Shown here piece by piece: positions 28,346 through 38,850 of a stretch of DNA of 64,000 nt. The stretch lies in NCBI GenBank assembly GCA_022225965.2, contig JAKJXP020000130.1, positions 1-64,000 on the forward strand, written 5' to 3'. Source of the DNA: Diatrype stigma. Lineage: Eukaryota; Ascomycota; Sordariomycetes; Xylariales; Diatrypaceae. The position numbers and the translations under genes are program-made. The notes below the pieces were generated by a model. It made no database searches and was not told the origin of the DNA. It saw only the letters and a program-made list of their open reading frames with translations. Numbering within the stretch: the stretch's first letter is position 1; every line of letters starts with the position of its first letter.

Positions 28346-29435
28346 TTTTAGCCGTAATAATATATTAATAAATTAATCGAATGTTATAAACGTTTCGGAT
28401 TTCCTGCTTCTAGCTAGAAATACCGGCGGCGTCGATAACGTCGACTGTATATAAGGGCATAGCACCGCTATGTAATGCTTAATATTACTTATTACCAGTA
28501 TAAAAATAAAGTTATGAAATAATAAAAGCATAAATTGCTATAAAGTATTAAGGATTTTAAGGACTTTTATATAATTCTTAGCAATATTAAATAAGAATAC
28601 GTAATATTAAATAACCTTAGGAATTACTGTATTACGTAATATCGAATATTAATTATTATTCGTATTAATAAGTTTTAAATTAATCGGAAATTAATAATTA
28701 ATCGCATTAATAAACGTTAAGTTAATTTCGTTAAATGTAATTAATTTCCGTATATAATTAATTTATTTAAATTATTTTAAGTTTTAAGAATTAGCCTTAT
28801 TACGTTATTTCGAAATAGTTATATTATTACGGGCCTTAAAAGAATTAATACGAAAATTTATTATAAACATTTCGTATATTTATATATAATACGTATAAAA
28901 TAAATCGATATATTAATAATAATAATTATAATAATACTTTTATAATTTATATTTAATTAATTAAATAATTTAAAAAAGCGTTTTATTAAAATTAAATAAT
29001 AATGATTAAAAAGCTAATTACGGCTTATTTATAATAATATAATATAATATTTTATATTTATATATACGTAATTAAATAATGAAAAATACATTAAAATAAA
29101 ATAACTTATAACTTTATTTAAAATTTAACTATTAATTATAATAAAGTATTAAATAAAATAAACTCGTAATAATTATTTATATATAAGTTAAATTATTATT
29201 ATTGTTAATTAAAAAAATAAAAACTTTAAATATTATAATTAAATAATTAATATTCTTATTTATATATAAAATCTTTTTAATAATTATTATTATTTTATTT
29301 ATTTTATTTTATAAATATAATCTCTTTATAATTACTTTATTATATTATCTTAATGCATTTAATAAATTTTATATTTATGATTTATGTTCTTAAGCTATTA
29401 TCGACTTTCATGGCTGGCATTGCTATAGCCGTCTT

Positions 29436-30552
29436 TTAATCCTGACCTAGACCGTTTACACTTACTCCTAACAGCCAAGCGAATCCCTTCATGATGTCGC
29501 TTATAAACTTCTTTGAAACAGTCATTTCTGGCACGAATACCCAGAACGAATGACATACACCCGAATATACCTCCAACTTCACCTCTACACCATGATCTTG
29601 TAGCACATACGCTAGGATGAGTCCGTCGTCGCGGAATAGGTCATGTCCCGCAACTTGTAGGAACATCTTAGGCATCGCACTAATCTTGTCGAACGGCGAA
29701 GCGAGGGGATTGAACAAGGGTGATGTGATTGTAGGTTTATAGTATTCCCACATTGTTGCGGCCTTCTGTTCACTGATGACGAGAGCATCGCGATGTTGCT
29801 CATGGCTAACCAAAAGCTGCTTGTAGTCATTCGGCACAGCCTCCTTTCCATTCAAGCCCATGAAAATCGGGGCCCATGTACCCGTGACAGGGGGTTGGAG
29901 TCCGACTTCCATGGCCCGCCGTGTGAGTACAACTGCAAAGTTGGCACCGCTGGAAATGCCACCCACAAGGAATCCTTTAGCAGGGTCTGCACCGAGTTCT
30001 GATGCGTGACTTGCGGCCCACTGCAATGTCGCCCACGCATCCTCAACACCTGTCGGGAATACATGCTCTGGTGCAAACCTGTAAGAAGGACATAGGACCG
30101 AGGCGTTGAATAGCTGTGCGAGGGGCCGAGCATACGTGGCAAGCTTGGTAGGGCTACCGAGAAAGAAGCCTCCTGGATGGAATAGCACGATGAGCGGTCC
30201 GGGCTTCGTGCCTGGTGCGGGTGAGGTCAATAGAGCGGTAGCGGTGTAAGTGTCGCTAGTTGGGATGTCGTAGGTCTTCTCTTGTATACCTATTGGAGGC
30301 GGGCCGAGTGCCTTGATAAGCAAGCTGTCGGCATAATCTGAGATCCCGCGGCACTGTGCTATGTCTGTGAAGGGGGGGTCGGGCCAAGGGCCATTGCTCG
30401 AAAGTACCTAATATAATACCTGTCAGATCGTTGCACACAGCAAAAAATACGGCGCGAATAGTTGATCAAACCTTTTCAAGTTCGGGGTCTCTTTGACTTT
30501 GTGCATGGACCCTCGAGGCAATGAGGCGCTGATGATCGGAACGAGACGCCAT
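29436..30552 (-). CDS. Alpha/beta hydrolase, HSL/arylacetamide-deacetylase type (350 aa)
   Basis: Two exons: 30,552-30,472 (27 codons, ATG at 30,552) and 30,407-29,436, with a 64-nt intron (GTTTGA..TTAG) whose removal gives one continuous frame. The protein is a serine esterase or lactonase of the hormone-sensitive-lipase group. It has an oxyanion-hole motif HPGG (residues 104-107, a variant of HGGG), nucleophile motif GISSG (Ser179), acid Asp283 in GHDLFRDD and His313 in CHSF. Length matches the family and no signal peptide is seen, so it is probably cytosolic. It is the telomere-proximal gene of the terpenoid cluster and transcribed away from the MFS gene promoter. Such hydrolases act on acyl or lactone groups; the substrate here is unknown. 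The RIP boundary lies about 40 bp beyond its stop codon. Confidence 0.9.
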
Positions 30553-31036
30553 ATTGATCGATATGGGCATATAGAAAAGGCATGCAGCAGATAACTAAGA
30601 GCGGAAAGAGAAACATAAAACACTTTAGAGACGATGTGTTATGCAGGTATACCCCACGTAAGAACGTTCAAGCTGCGTAAGAGATCAGGGGCTTAACAAC
30701 TACCTAGGCGCTTTTTATCTAGAGTGATACAACAGCTAATAGATTGGGGCAAGGAATAGAAACTTAAGAATTTCTAAGCTACGATAGAGGGGTGGAAGGG
30801 CTCTATATATAGCCATAAAAGGCCCTATTAGTGCATATATGCATGAGAACCATGCAGATCCCCATAGACCCCTACTTGTACATCATCTCCTTGCATTATT
30901 CATTCCACGGTTCCCGTGAACTGCTACCCAATGTTTCCCGTGCGGGTATTAATCATGGCTGTTGATATATCTAATGATACAGTATTGTCGAATGAATGTC
31001 TTCACCTCATTTGCCAGTTTTCATATTCTCTCCGCT
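30553..31036. other. Intergenic: hydrolase upstream region and MFS 3' flank
   Basis: About 480 bp of GC-balanced sequence between two minus-strand genes. It should hold the hydrolase promoter and the MFS 3' end. TATATATAG occurs near 30,802. I see no further gene or repeat. Confidence 0.6.
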
Positions 31037-32946
31037 CTATTTACCCTCCACTGCAGTCTCCGCCTTTCCCGGTTGACTCAACGCTGTTTCGGCGTTTGGC
31101 TTTTTTGATGCATCATAGTATCTGAACCAGGGCATGAAGAAACTAACAAACAGAGCTACACCAGCGAATGGAATTCCAATCGCGAATGTGGGCCGCAATG
31201 CGCTGTTGTAGCTCTGTATAATACCTGCCTGGCTCGCTCTAGGAAGACTCGAGATGGCTTCACTATTTGCGCCCGCTGCCAAGACTACAAGTGGATTGAT
31301 ATCAGGGACAAATTGGCGCAGCGCCCTGATAAGCTCATTTTGAAATACTGCTTGTGCTGTAGGAAGTAAGAAAGCGCTGCCCATTGATTGCGAAACTGGG
31401 GGTAGGTTTAGCATGTCGAAAACTAGAGGGGCGATAGGAGACGTACAAATGATGATAGGGGTAGCTGTGGACACATCTTTCGCCTTCACCACGATTTGGG
31501 ATAGCATGAGTGGAATGGTGAGACAAAATCCAACCCCAACTCCCAGGATGATCTGAAATCCAATCCACCGCCCTGCGCTAGATTGCTCGTCAAGCAGCAT
31601 GAATAAGCCTGACCCAACAGCCGCGATCGCAGGTCCCAATATTAGGAATGGGTTGTGAATGCCGGTGGCGGTAATGAAACCACCAACAGCAATTTGGGTT
31701 ATGGTCAAGCCCAGAATGACCGGGATGAGCCAGATACCAGAAGAAACGGCTGAGACACCTCGCACTGCCTGGAAGTAAATAGGGAGCCAGAAAAGAGCCA
31801 GGTTAAAACAGCCTGCAATGCTAAAACATCAAGTCAGTCGCAGCCTCAGCATGAGAAATATGAAGACTTACAAGAACTCGAAAACAGCACCAATAAGCAA
31901 AACACGATTCCTCAAGAAGCTCGGCATGATGAGTGCTCTCTCTCCTTGAAACCACTGGTCCATACCAAATAGAGTAAGAAATACCGGTGTAGCAACCAAA
32001 GTGCCCACGACGTCTGGATCATCCCACGCCTTCTCCACGCCAGCCCAGCGCAAAGCAAGCGTAAAGCAGACAATCGTGGCAGAAATTAGAATAGCACCGG
32101 GGATGTCCATTTGCAAGAGCTTCTCTTTTGTAGTCGCTAGTGTTGGTGATGCAGCCTTTGGGGCTCGAAACGCAAAGAGCATGGCGAAAGTTGCAATACC
32201 GCCACACGGCAAGTTGATGTAGAAGCTAGTCAAAGTCAGTCCATCTATGCATAAGTACGATCCGATGAGAGTCTCCTACCACCAGCGCCAAGTGACGTTC
32301 TGTGTGAATGCGCCTCCAATCAATGGTCCTACCACCGAGGCAACGGCAAAAGTGGCAGAAAGCGAACTTGTCATCGCCGGTCTTATTCGCGGTCTTGAAG
32401 ACAGAGAAATGATGATGAAGCATCCTGCGAAGATACTAGCACAACCTGTTCCCGTGACAGCGCGCCCGGCAATGAAAGCACTGCTGTTTGGTGCAAGTGC
32501 TTTCCAACTATAGTTAGCCTGCTGCGTATGATGAAAGTTGGCGTTTAGGTCCTTACCGCAAATCAGACTGCCCACTTCAAAGATGATGATGCCCATGAGG
32601 AAGACGAGCTTCACGGGGAAATACTTGTACGCTTTACCCCAGACGGACTGTGTGGCTGCCAAAGGAAAGAACATAGCCGAGCCATACCAGCCCACATCTT
32701 CGAGGCTGTGGAACTCATTGGTGATTGAAGGGATGGCAGTGGTGATGATTGTCTGGCAGGTATTAGCGAGCTAGAAGTTGAGTAGGCTTCCTTATATCTA
32801 CGCACGGTATCTAGGGATGCGAGAAAGATGCTGAGAACAAGAGCAGCGACGATAGCCGTAAGGCGTAGGCCGCCTGGGTACTCATCCTCGTCGATAGTCT
32901 CGGATGTGCCGACCTCACCATCTTTCGCAACTGCGGTCTTAGACAT
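31037..32946 (-). CDS. MFS exporter, DHA2 family, 14 transmembrane segments (547 aa)
   Basis: Six exons: 32,946-32,806, 32,752-32,557, 32,499-32,280, 32,225-31,872, 31,820-31,447 and 31,395-31,037, with introns of 51-57 nt. Two introns (32,500-32,556 and 31,396-31,446) are multiples of three without stops, but reading them would interrupt conserved text; splicing restores ICALAPNSSAF and PIIIFSQSMGS. The soluble acidic N-terminus precedes LASLDTTI, and the antiporter motif C is present as VVGPLIGGAF, followed by WRWCFYINLP, which is typical of fungal drug and toxin exporters of the TOXA/aflT kind. The charged tail ends near TAVEGK. Located at the plasma membrane by family, it probably exports the cluster's product or protects the producer. 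Start chosen at the only ATG preceding the first helix. Confidence 0.93.
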
Positions 32947-33556
32947 ATTACAGGAAATCAGAAAGCGCTATTTTCTTTGGTTGGGCGAACGGCAAACGGT
33001 GTCGCATTAAGGTCTCCCAAAGTTAGAATTCAGCATCGTCAACGTTGAACATAGTTGAATTGGGCTCCCCCCGCCACTAACCAATGTCGGCTTGAAGGGT
33101 TATTTTCCCCCTTTCCCAGTTGGAGAGATTGCATACACCCATGTAAGTACCCCATGGTACACACAGTATTATCAGACCACAGTACGTATGCAGGTTTAAG
33201 TGTAGTGGTTGCTAGTTAGATCCTTGCCAACATACTATGCGGTTGGTGGATGATGAGTGAGGCGCAGTCGCAAAAGATGTTGGCTAGAATCTGCAGATAA
33301 GCCCCGTGTTACATCACATGTGAACTTGTTAGGGAATATGTAACAGGCAGCCTATAAAGGAGAAAACCGATCCCACCCTCCCTTTCTGGCGATTGTAAGG
33401 CCTAGAAACCCCAGCCTTATAATTGAGATATCTCGTCACCATTCCAACCGCATACGTAGTTGGTGGCACCCTGACTTCTCCTGATCCTCACTTATGGACA
33501 CTCTGCTCTAGTCGGAAGCATTCGACGAGAAGTAGAGTAGTAGTAAGGGTGCTCCT
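32947..33556. other. Intergenic: MFS promoter and terpene synthase 3' flank
   Basis: About 610 bp between two minus-strand genes. It contains the MFS upstream region. GC-balanced, with polyC/T stretches near 33,070-33,120 and 33,375; no gene recognised. Short plus-strand frames here are chance. Confidence 0.6.
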
Positions 33557-36047
33557 TCACACTTTGATTAGCGCCATCATCAGACGCATCTCATGGTTCA
33601 CACGGCCGAAAACGCACTCGAGCCGCCCTACTTCGGCATCCAACTCGGTGTGCAACGCTTGAAGCATCTGCAGCACGTACGCCAAGCTCCCAGCCTCGCG
33701 CATCTGTGTCAGAATAAAGTGTTTCTGCTCGTTGGTGCACTGTCCCTTTTGGCGGCGTTGGTGTATGAGGCATTTTAGCTGCAGAGCCTTGCCTGCATGT
33801 GTCAGGGCATGAATCAGGGGCAGAGAGAATTTGCCTTCATCGAGATCTTCGCAGAATCCTTTCTTTTCCGTATACTGCATACCATTAGCCATGTCCATCG
33901 CCTTAGGATTTCGGACATAGCTACCTCTTTTGATACAAGGTTCTGATAATCGTCTCGAATCTGGAAGTAACGTCCTAATAGCCGACATAGTCGGTCGATA
34001 TCTGCCTGCTCGCCGTGTGCAGATTCGGCGGCCATGAGTCGTACCAGCAGTCGGAATAGCCCGCCCGTTTCTGAGGAGTCAGCGTAGCGGCGTAGGAAGG
34101 AAATTGGGGACTTACTTCCATCGACCATTCGCAGGTACTCCGCCACCGAAGGACATTGCATGTTGCTAGTCCAGTGCAGGTCGAGCCCCTGTCCAACAAA
34201 TAAGCTGCGCATTTCATCGATAAAAATATCAAGGCAGAGCGGATTCGACAGTCTGCGAAGCTCGGCGATGGCTTGCACGTGCTGGAATGTGGCAGAATTG
34301 ATCGTCTGCGCGTCACCGAAAATGACGTGGGCCGAAGGGTTACCGCGGCGCAGTTGTGACCCATCTTGTAAGTCGTCTAGCCTGCACAGTCGAAAGTCAG
34401 CTTGAGCAATACACAGCACCTGCTTTACACTTACATGATGGAGCTGTTGTGGATCATCCTGATCACACTTCGAATAATGGCGGTGGACTGTGGCGAGACG
34501 CCTAACCAGAGTTGGATGCCGTCGATTACCATGTCTCGAACGCCTTTCGATGGTAGCGAGCTAACATAGTGATAAGGCTCGAGTACGAACTTCGCTATCA
34601 GTTAGCAGACGAACTTGGAGACTCGGAAATACTTACCTCTTCTCCCCATCGAGGTAACGCAGTGCCGCGCGCTAGGCTGAGGACATCCCAGCCGTTATCC
34701 TCAAAAAGTTGGAGTTGGCTATCTACTGGTACTGTTGGGGAGACGCTCTGCACAGTTGCCTCCTCCGACGAATCAAGATATACGCCCATCCTCACTTTCT
34801 TACTAGGAATGGACGTATGCTCCGGATCCAACCTTGTGCGCTTCTTCTTGTCACTCCACTGGTACGTCGTTGGATGCTGTGCGACACCGTCCTTCTCTCG
34901 TAGTATTTGTCGTTCGTTGTACCAAATGTTCTTGTGGTATCTAGGGCACTGCAGACTCCATATGACGTTTCCGCTCACGCTGTACTGCATGAGCTCGATG
35001 TACCTCTTCGTATCGCGGGAAATGTCGTTCCTAGGCATTGTCTCCTTTACCGTGTGTGCATACTTCGCAACTTCATCTTTGATGCGCAATCGGGCCATAG
35101 CCGTGGCTTCTTGTAGTGAGATATTGTGCTCGCCCATAATTACCCATAGCGCGTTGACAACATCGGGAAGCCCGGCAGCTCGGGCGGCTTCGTACTCTTT
35201 CTCGTAGGAGAAAAGGTCGTTGGTTAAACTTGCTGCGACCACAGCAGGCAACACAAGCTTTGCACACATGTCCATCTCTTCTTCTGGGATAGTAATGGCG
35301 CAACCGAATGTAACAAGAGCGTGCCAGAACCTATATGATGGAGTGAGAACGATGCGTGAAAGCTCGGGGTCGGAAAACCTACATATGACCCACGTCCTTA
35401 GTACGATATGGCAGATACTCGTCTAGTGTTTGAAATCGATGGTGATGTCTGCGCCCGGCGCCTTGCTCCATGAATGTTGCCCAAGCGCGCATGGCAGCCA
35501 AGGCACGTGGTCGATCAATCGATATCATCGTGTTCAGAATCTTTGCTTGCATCTGCCGCTTCCCGGATTTCAGAGCATCAATCTTCCCGTCTCGCGCTCC
35601 TTCACGGAACGCATCCAAGACTTCATCATTCGCGATGTCCCCCTTTCTTGTTATCAGTCATAATACAGCTTGTCCTACAACCTGACTCACCTCTTGCTGA
35701 CTCAAAATATCTGTGACGTCTGTGGTCTTGTAAGCCGATCAATTGGTCACCCTCGGAATACTCAACATACCATCATGGAGGAAAGCGAACTCATTAGCAT
35801 ATGACACAATTTCGAACCGATCAGGGAGACACTCTGGCAACGAAACTGCCATAAAGCTATGTTTGGGACCGAGACCTCCTCTGTATTTGGATATAGGTGC
35901 AACTAGATCTCTCCAGTCTTCCTGCGCCTTGAAGGCTCCAACTTCTTCCAGGTCTTCAGCAACATGCTTGCGTACCGGGAGGCCATCACAAAGGCCGTCT
36001 GTCTCGTATTCGGGAAGCTGCAAAATAGTGGAATATTGGTACTCCAT
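33557..36047 (-). CDS. Chimeric prenyltransferase-terpene cyclase (di-/sesterterpene synthase, 714 aa)
   Basis: Eight exons: 36,047-35,771, 35,719-35,691, 35,642-35,383, 35,330-34,637, 34,589-34,435, 34,381-34,116, 34,070-33,925 and 33,874-33,557. Start is the ATG of MEYQYS; the frame upstream has no ATG before a stop. The N-terminal class I cyclase domain has DDVTD (92-96, in FAFLHDDVTD) and the NSE motif NDLFSYEKE (226-234). A variable linker (about 320-420) leads to the prenyltransferase domain with DDLQD (474-478, LDDLQDGSQLRRG) and DDYQN (600-604). This is the architecture of fusicoccadiene, ophiobolin and related fungal synthases: the C-terminal domain builds GGPP or GFPP and the N-terminal domain cyclises it. 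All four metal-binding motifs are intact, so it should be active. Chain length and product cannot be read from motifs. Tailoring genes on both sides support a pathway core role. Confidence 0.95.
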
Positions 36048-36488
36048 GACTGCTAGAGCGTGTGGGAGACTGGTGGTATCTTGGAGTGTGGACTTCGACG
36101 TCAATTCATCTTGATTAAAGTAATGTAGTCGCTTCTAGTTACAGTGTGCGGCGCAGTAGTAATGACCCCCCAGACCTCTTCACAGGGTAGCCTGCCACTG
36201 CCCTGCCCCCCTTTACGCAGTCATCTCCAGAATTAGCTAGACTATGGTGCATACTCATAACTATGAAATGCTAGGCACCCCTGGCACTAGTGATATGGGT
36301 AAGGCTGAAGTTTACATAAAACCTACGCTTCATTCTTAACATTTTTCACGATTCTTTATTAGTCATCCAAGGACTCCCAGTTTCACACGCGAATATACGG
36401 CAGCGCCCGCATTTAATATAGTAAGGCGAACTTTTTATACTTCTAATACTTTACCTCGATTTGAGAATCTCCAAGTCACTCCTCGATT
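36048..36488. promoter_or_regulatory. Divergent promoter between terpene synthase and P450
   Basis: A 441-bp head-to-head interval separates the synthase (minus) and P450 (plus) start codons, so both core genes are likely co-regulated from it. TTTTTATACTT near 36,429 could serve the P450 as a TATA-like site. The interval is GC-balanced with a C-rich tract near 36,165-36,215. No specific operator was identified. Confidence 0.55.
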
Positions 36489-38414
36489 ATGTCTCCCCAT
36501 ATTGGATTTGGGCTCTTCGGCGCGCTTGTTTTCCAATATGTCCTTAGGATTATCTATCGACTATGGATTTCTCCATTAGCAGGCTTTCCAGGACCAAGGT
36601 TGGCTGCTATGACGAGCTTATACGAGTTCTACTTTGATTATTTCAAGCAGGCCAAGTATTGCTTTGAGATTGAAAAAATGCACCAAGTTTACGGTAGGCG
36701 TTTATCACGAGTTTTGGTAAAGAACAATGCTGATTAGTTAGGGCCAATTGTACGTATTAACCCAAGGGAGTTATCCATTGTCGATTCGAATTTCTACGAC
36801 AAAGTCTACGTATCCGGAAATACACGACGAACTCAAGGGTATTCTCAATTCGCGTCAGGAATTGGTTTTGACGGTAGGTAACATTGTAGCCGCTTGGCCT
36901 AGGAACCTGAGACTAAATGTGCTGCAGGCACCTTTTTCTTGTCCCATGCCCATGAATTGCATCGCAGGCGCCGCAAGCCAGTCGAGCCGTATTTCTCCCG
37001 CCTTGGGGTTACCAAACTAGAACCCTTCATAAATAGGGCCATAGAGAAGCTCATTGCACGCTTCGAATGCCTTCAGGGAACAGAACGAATCGTTCGACTC
37101 GAACATGCGATGCTGGCCTTTTCCGGCGAGGTCATTGGCCGTGTTTGTGTAGATAATGCGGCAGAACTAATAAATGACGAAAACTTTTCCCCGGAATGGT
37201 GAGTACAAAGGGGCTCGCATACACCGACGTTTCACTGATCGAAATAGGTACGATCTCCAGCACTCGATGATAAAGTGTATACCACTCTTCACCGAGTTTC
37301 CCTGGGTCATCCAGTAGGTTATCCTTTGCCTATCGCACAAATGACAACTTACCAAAAACTGGTAGTCTCGTCCGACGCCTTCCCAGCTGGCTTCTTCTTT
37401 GGTTGGACCCGAAAGCGGAGTGTTTCAATGTGTGGAAAGCTGTTCGTCTACTTACCCAACTATAATACACCATGCGCTAATGTGGCGCACAGCGGGCGGA
37501 GAAACACATTGGGAAGCTCATCGAAGAGAAAGACCAACAGCAAGTGACGAAAGTCGAACCAACCGTGGGAGGGCGGCCGACCTTGTTTCGTTACATGGTG
37601 CACGAGAGCAACCTTCCGGAGGCAGACTTGACAGTTGAGCGACTAACGAAGGAGGCGCAAATCCTGCTGGGGGCCGGATCGGTTTCGACGGCGCGCACGC
37701 TGCACTTCATCACCTTCTATCTTTTGCTGAACCCCCACATGCGCGAGCGGTTGGAAGATGAGCTCAAGGACACGGACGCGCAGCCAACATGGTCGCAGTT
37801 GGAGAAGCTGCCCTACCTACAGGCCGTTATCAAGGAAGGTCTTCGGTGAGCCTGGAATCCCGCCACACAAAATGCAGGGATGGGTGATGCTGACAAGAAG
37901 GCAGACACAGCTATGGTACCATGCACCGACTTCCGCGTGTATCGCCCGATGAAACGCTGTATTACACGAGCACAAAGGATGGAAAGGTGTGGAGGATTCC
38001 GGCAGGGGTAAGTGTGGTTGGCCCCCGATGCTACCGCAGCGACTGAACGGCCCCTATCTTAGCGCGCTAACGGCTAACCCCACAAAGGTGCCGGTCGGCA
38101 TGACGGCCTACTTTCAGCACACGGATCCGAACGTCTTTCCGGACCCCTATACTTTTAAACCCGAGCGTTGGTTGGCCGATGTTTCACCGCAGATGGCCCG
38201 CAATCTAGTACCGTTTGCACGTGGCTCGCGCAACTGCATCGGTATGAACTTAGCGATGGCGGAGATCAACATGATGCTAGCAGCGTTGTTCCGCCCCGGT
38301 GCCCCCAGATTTGACTTGTTCGAAACAGACGAAACGGATGTGGTCGCCGTGCATGACTACATTGTGCCTCTTGCGCGGCTGGACTCTAAGGGTGTGCGAG
38401 TCATCTTTCGCTGA
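36489..38414 (+). CDS. Cytochrome P450 monooxygenase (510 aa)
   Basis: Eight exons: 36,489-36,693, 36,742-36,873, 36,928-37,198, 37,248-37,313, 37,366-37,441, 37,493-37,845, 37,905-38,007 and 38,088-38,414. Introns are 48-80 nt. The apparent in-frame TAG at 36,734 falls in intron 1, whose removal gives [12 protein letters not shown]. An N-terminal hydrophobic anchor (residues 1-30) and the [11 protein letters not shown] hinge place it on the ER membrane. Motifs: I-helix AGSVST (311-316), ExxR as EGLR (365-368), PERW in FKPERW, and heme-binding [10 protein letters not shown] with Cys452. Intron 5 uses a weaker donor, GTTCGT. It resembles fungal secondary-metabolism P450s of the trichodiene-oxygenase-like group ([17 protein letters not shown] segment). 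Shared promoter with the terpene synthase suggests it is the first oxidase on the terpene skeleton. Confidence 0.92.
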
Positions 38415-38850
38415 TATAGCGTTGGGAGGCAAAGGTAAAGGTGGGAGATCACCTAGGTAGGTTTTTGGTGTGACGGGGAATGGTTGGTTAAGTACCTACA
38501 TACTACCTAAGTATGCTGGTACTGTGAAGCATTCACGTGAATCCTATACCTAGCAGATCCATCTAGCTTGTCTTATTGCTATAGGCACTTGCTACAATAC
38601 AACCTCCTTTCCTTCTATCCCTGGATCCGTATTGTGACCCTACAATACTGTACAACCCCGCCCTGGATATAATAACAGTCTCTACCTATCTTTGATAAGA
38701 CTGCGTTGTATTGTTAGGATGCGGCACATTGGCCCCGCCAGTTAGAGCTACGTATCAAAAGTTGTAAGGCATTCTGTGCTATTGACAGCAAAATGAAGAA
38801 GTATCTGCTATATGAAATACGCAAACTCGGTTCCAATAAGTTGAGGTAGT
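38415..38850. other. Convergent intergenic region P450/FMO
   Basis: About 435 bp between converging genes. It contains several CCTAGGTA/TACCTACATA-like short motifs near 38,450-38,515 and should hold both 3' ends. No gene seen. Confidence 0.6.

Larger units (their letters stand above)
115..29400. other. RIP-degraded AT-rich subtelomere without intact genes
   Basis: About 29 kb of AT-rich DNA with no credible gene. TpA is extremely common, CpA and TpG are nearly absent, and CpG is still frequent. This is the pattern expected from RIP, which converts CpA to TpA on both strands of duplicated DNA. Open frames are short, lysine/asparagine/tyrosine-rich and mostly chance. Some stretches (for example 5,640-6,060) read as coding-like sequence broken by TAA/TAG, as expected for dead transposons, but I could not assign a transposon class. 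The repeats that can be delimited are listed separately. The block ends abruptly near 29,400 where normal coding composition begins. Confidence 0.92.

Noticed and set aside
34569..35207. 212-codon plus-strand frame inside the terpene synthase
   Set aside because: Antisense shadow of the long fourth synthase exon; no domain, and the minus strand has all conserved motifs.
36734..36736. Premature TAG in the P450
   Set aside because: It lies in a 48-nt intron (36,694-36,741); splicing restores [11 protein letters not shown] exactly as in the family.
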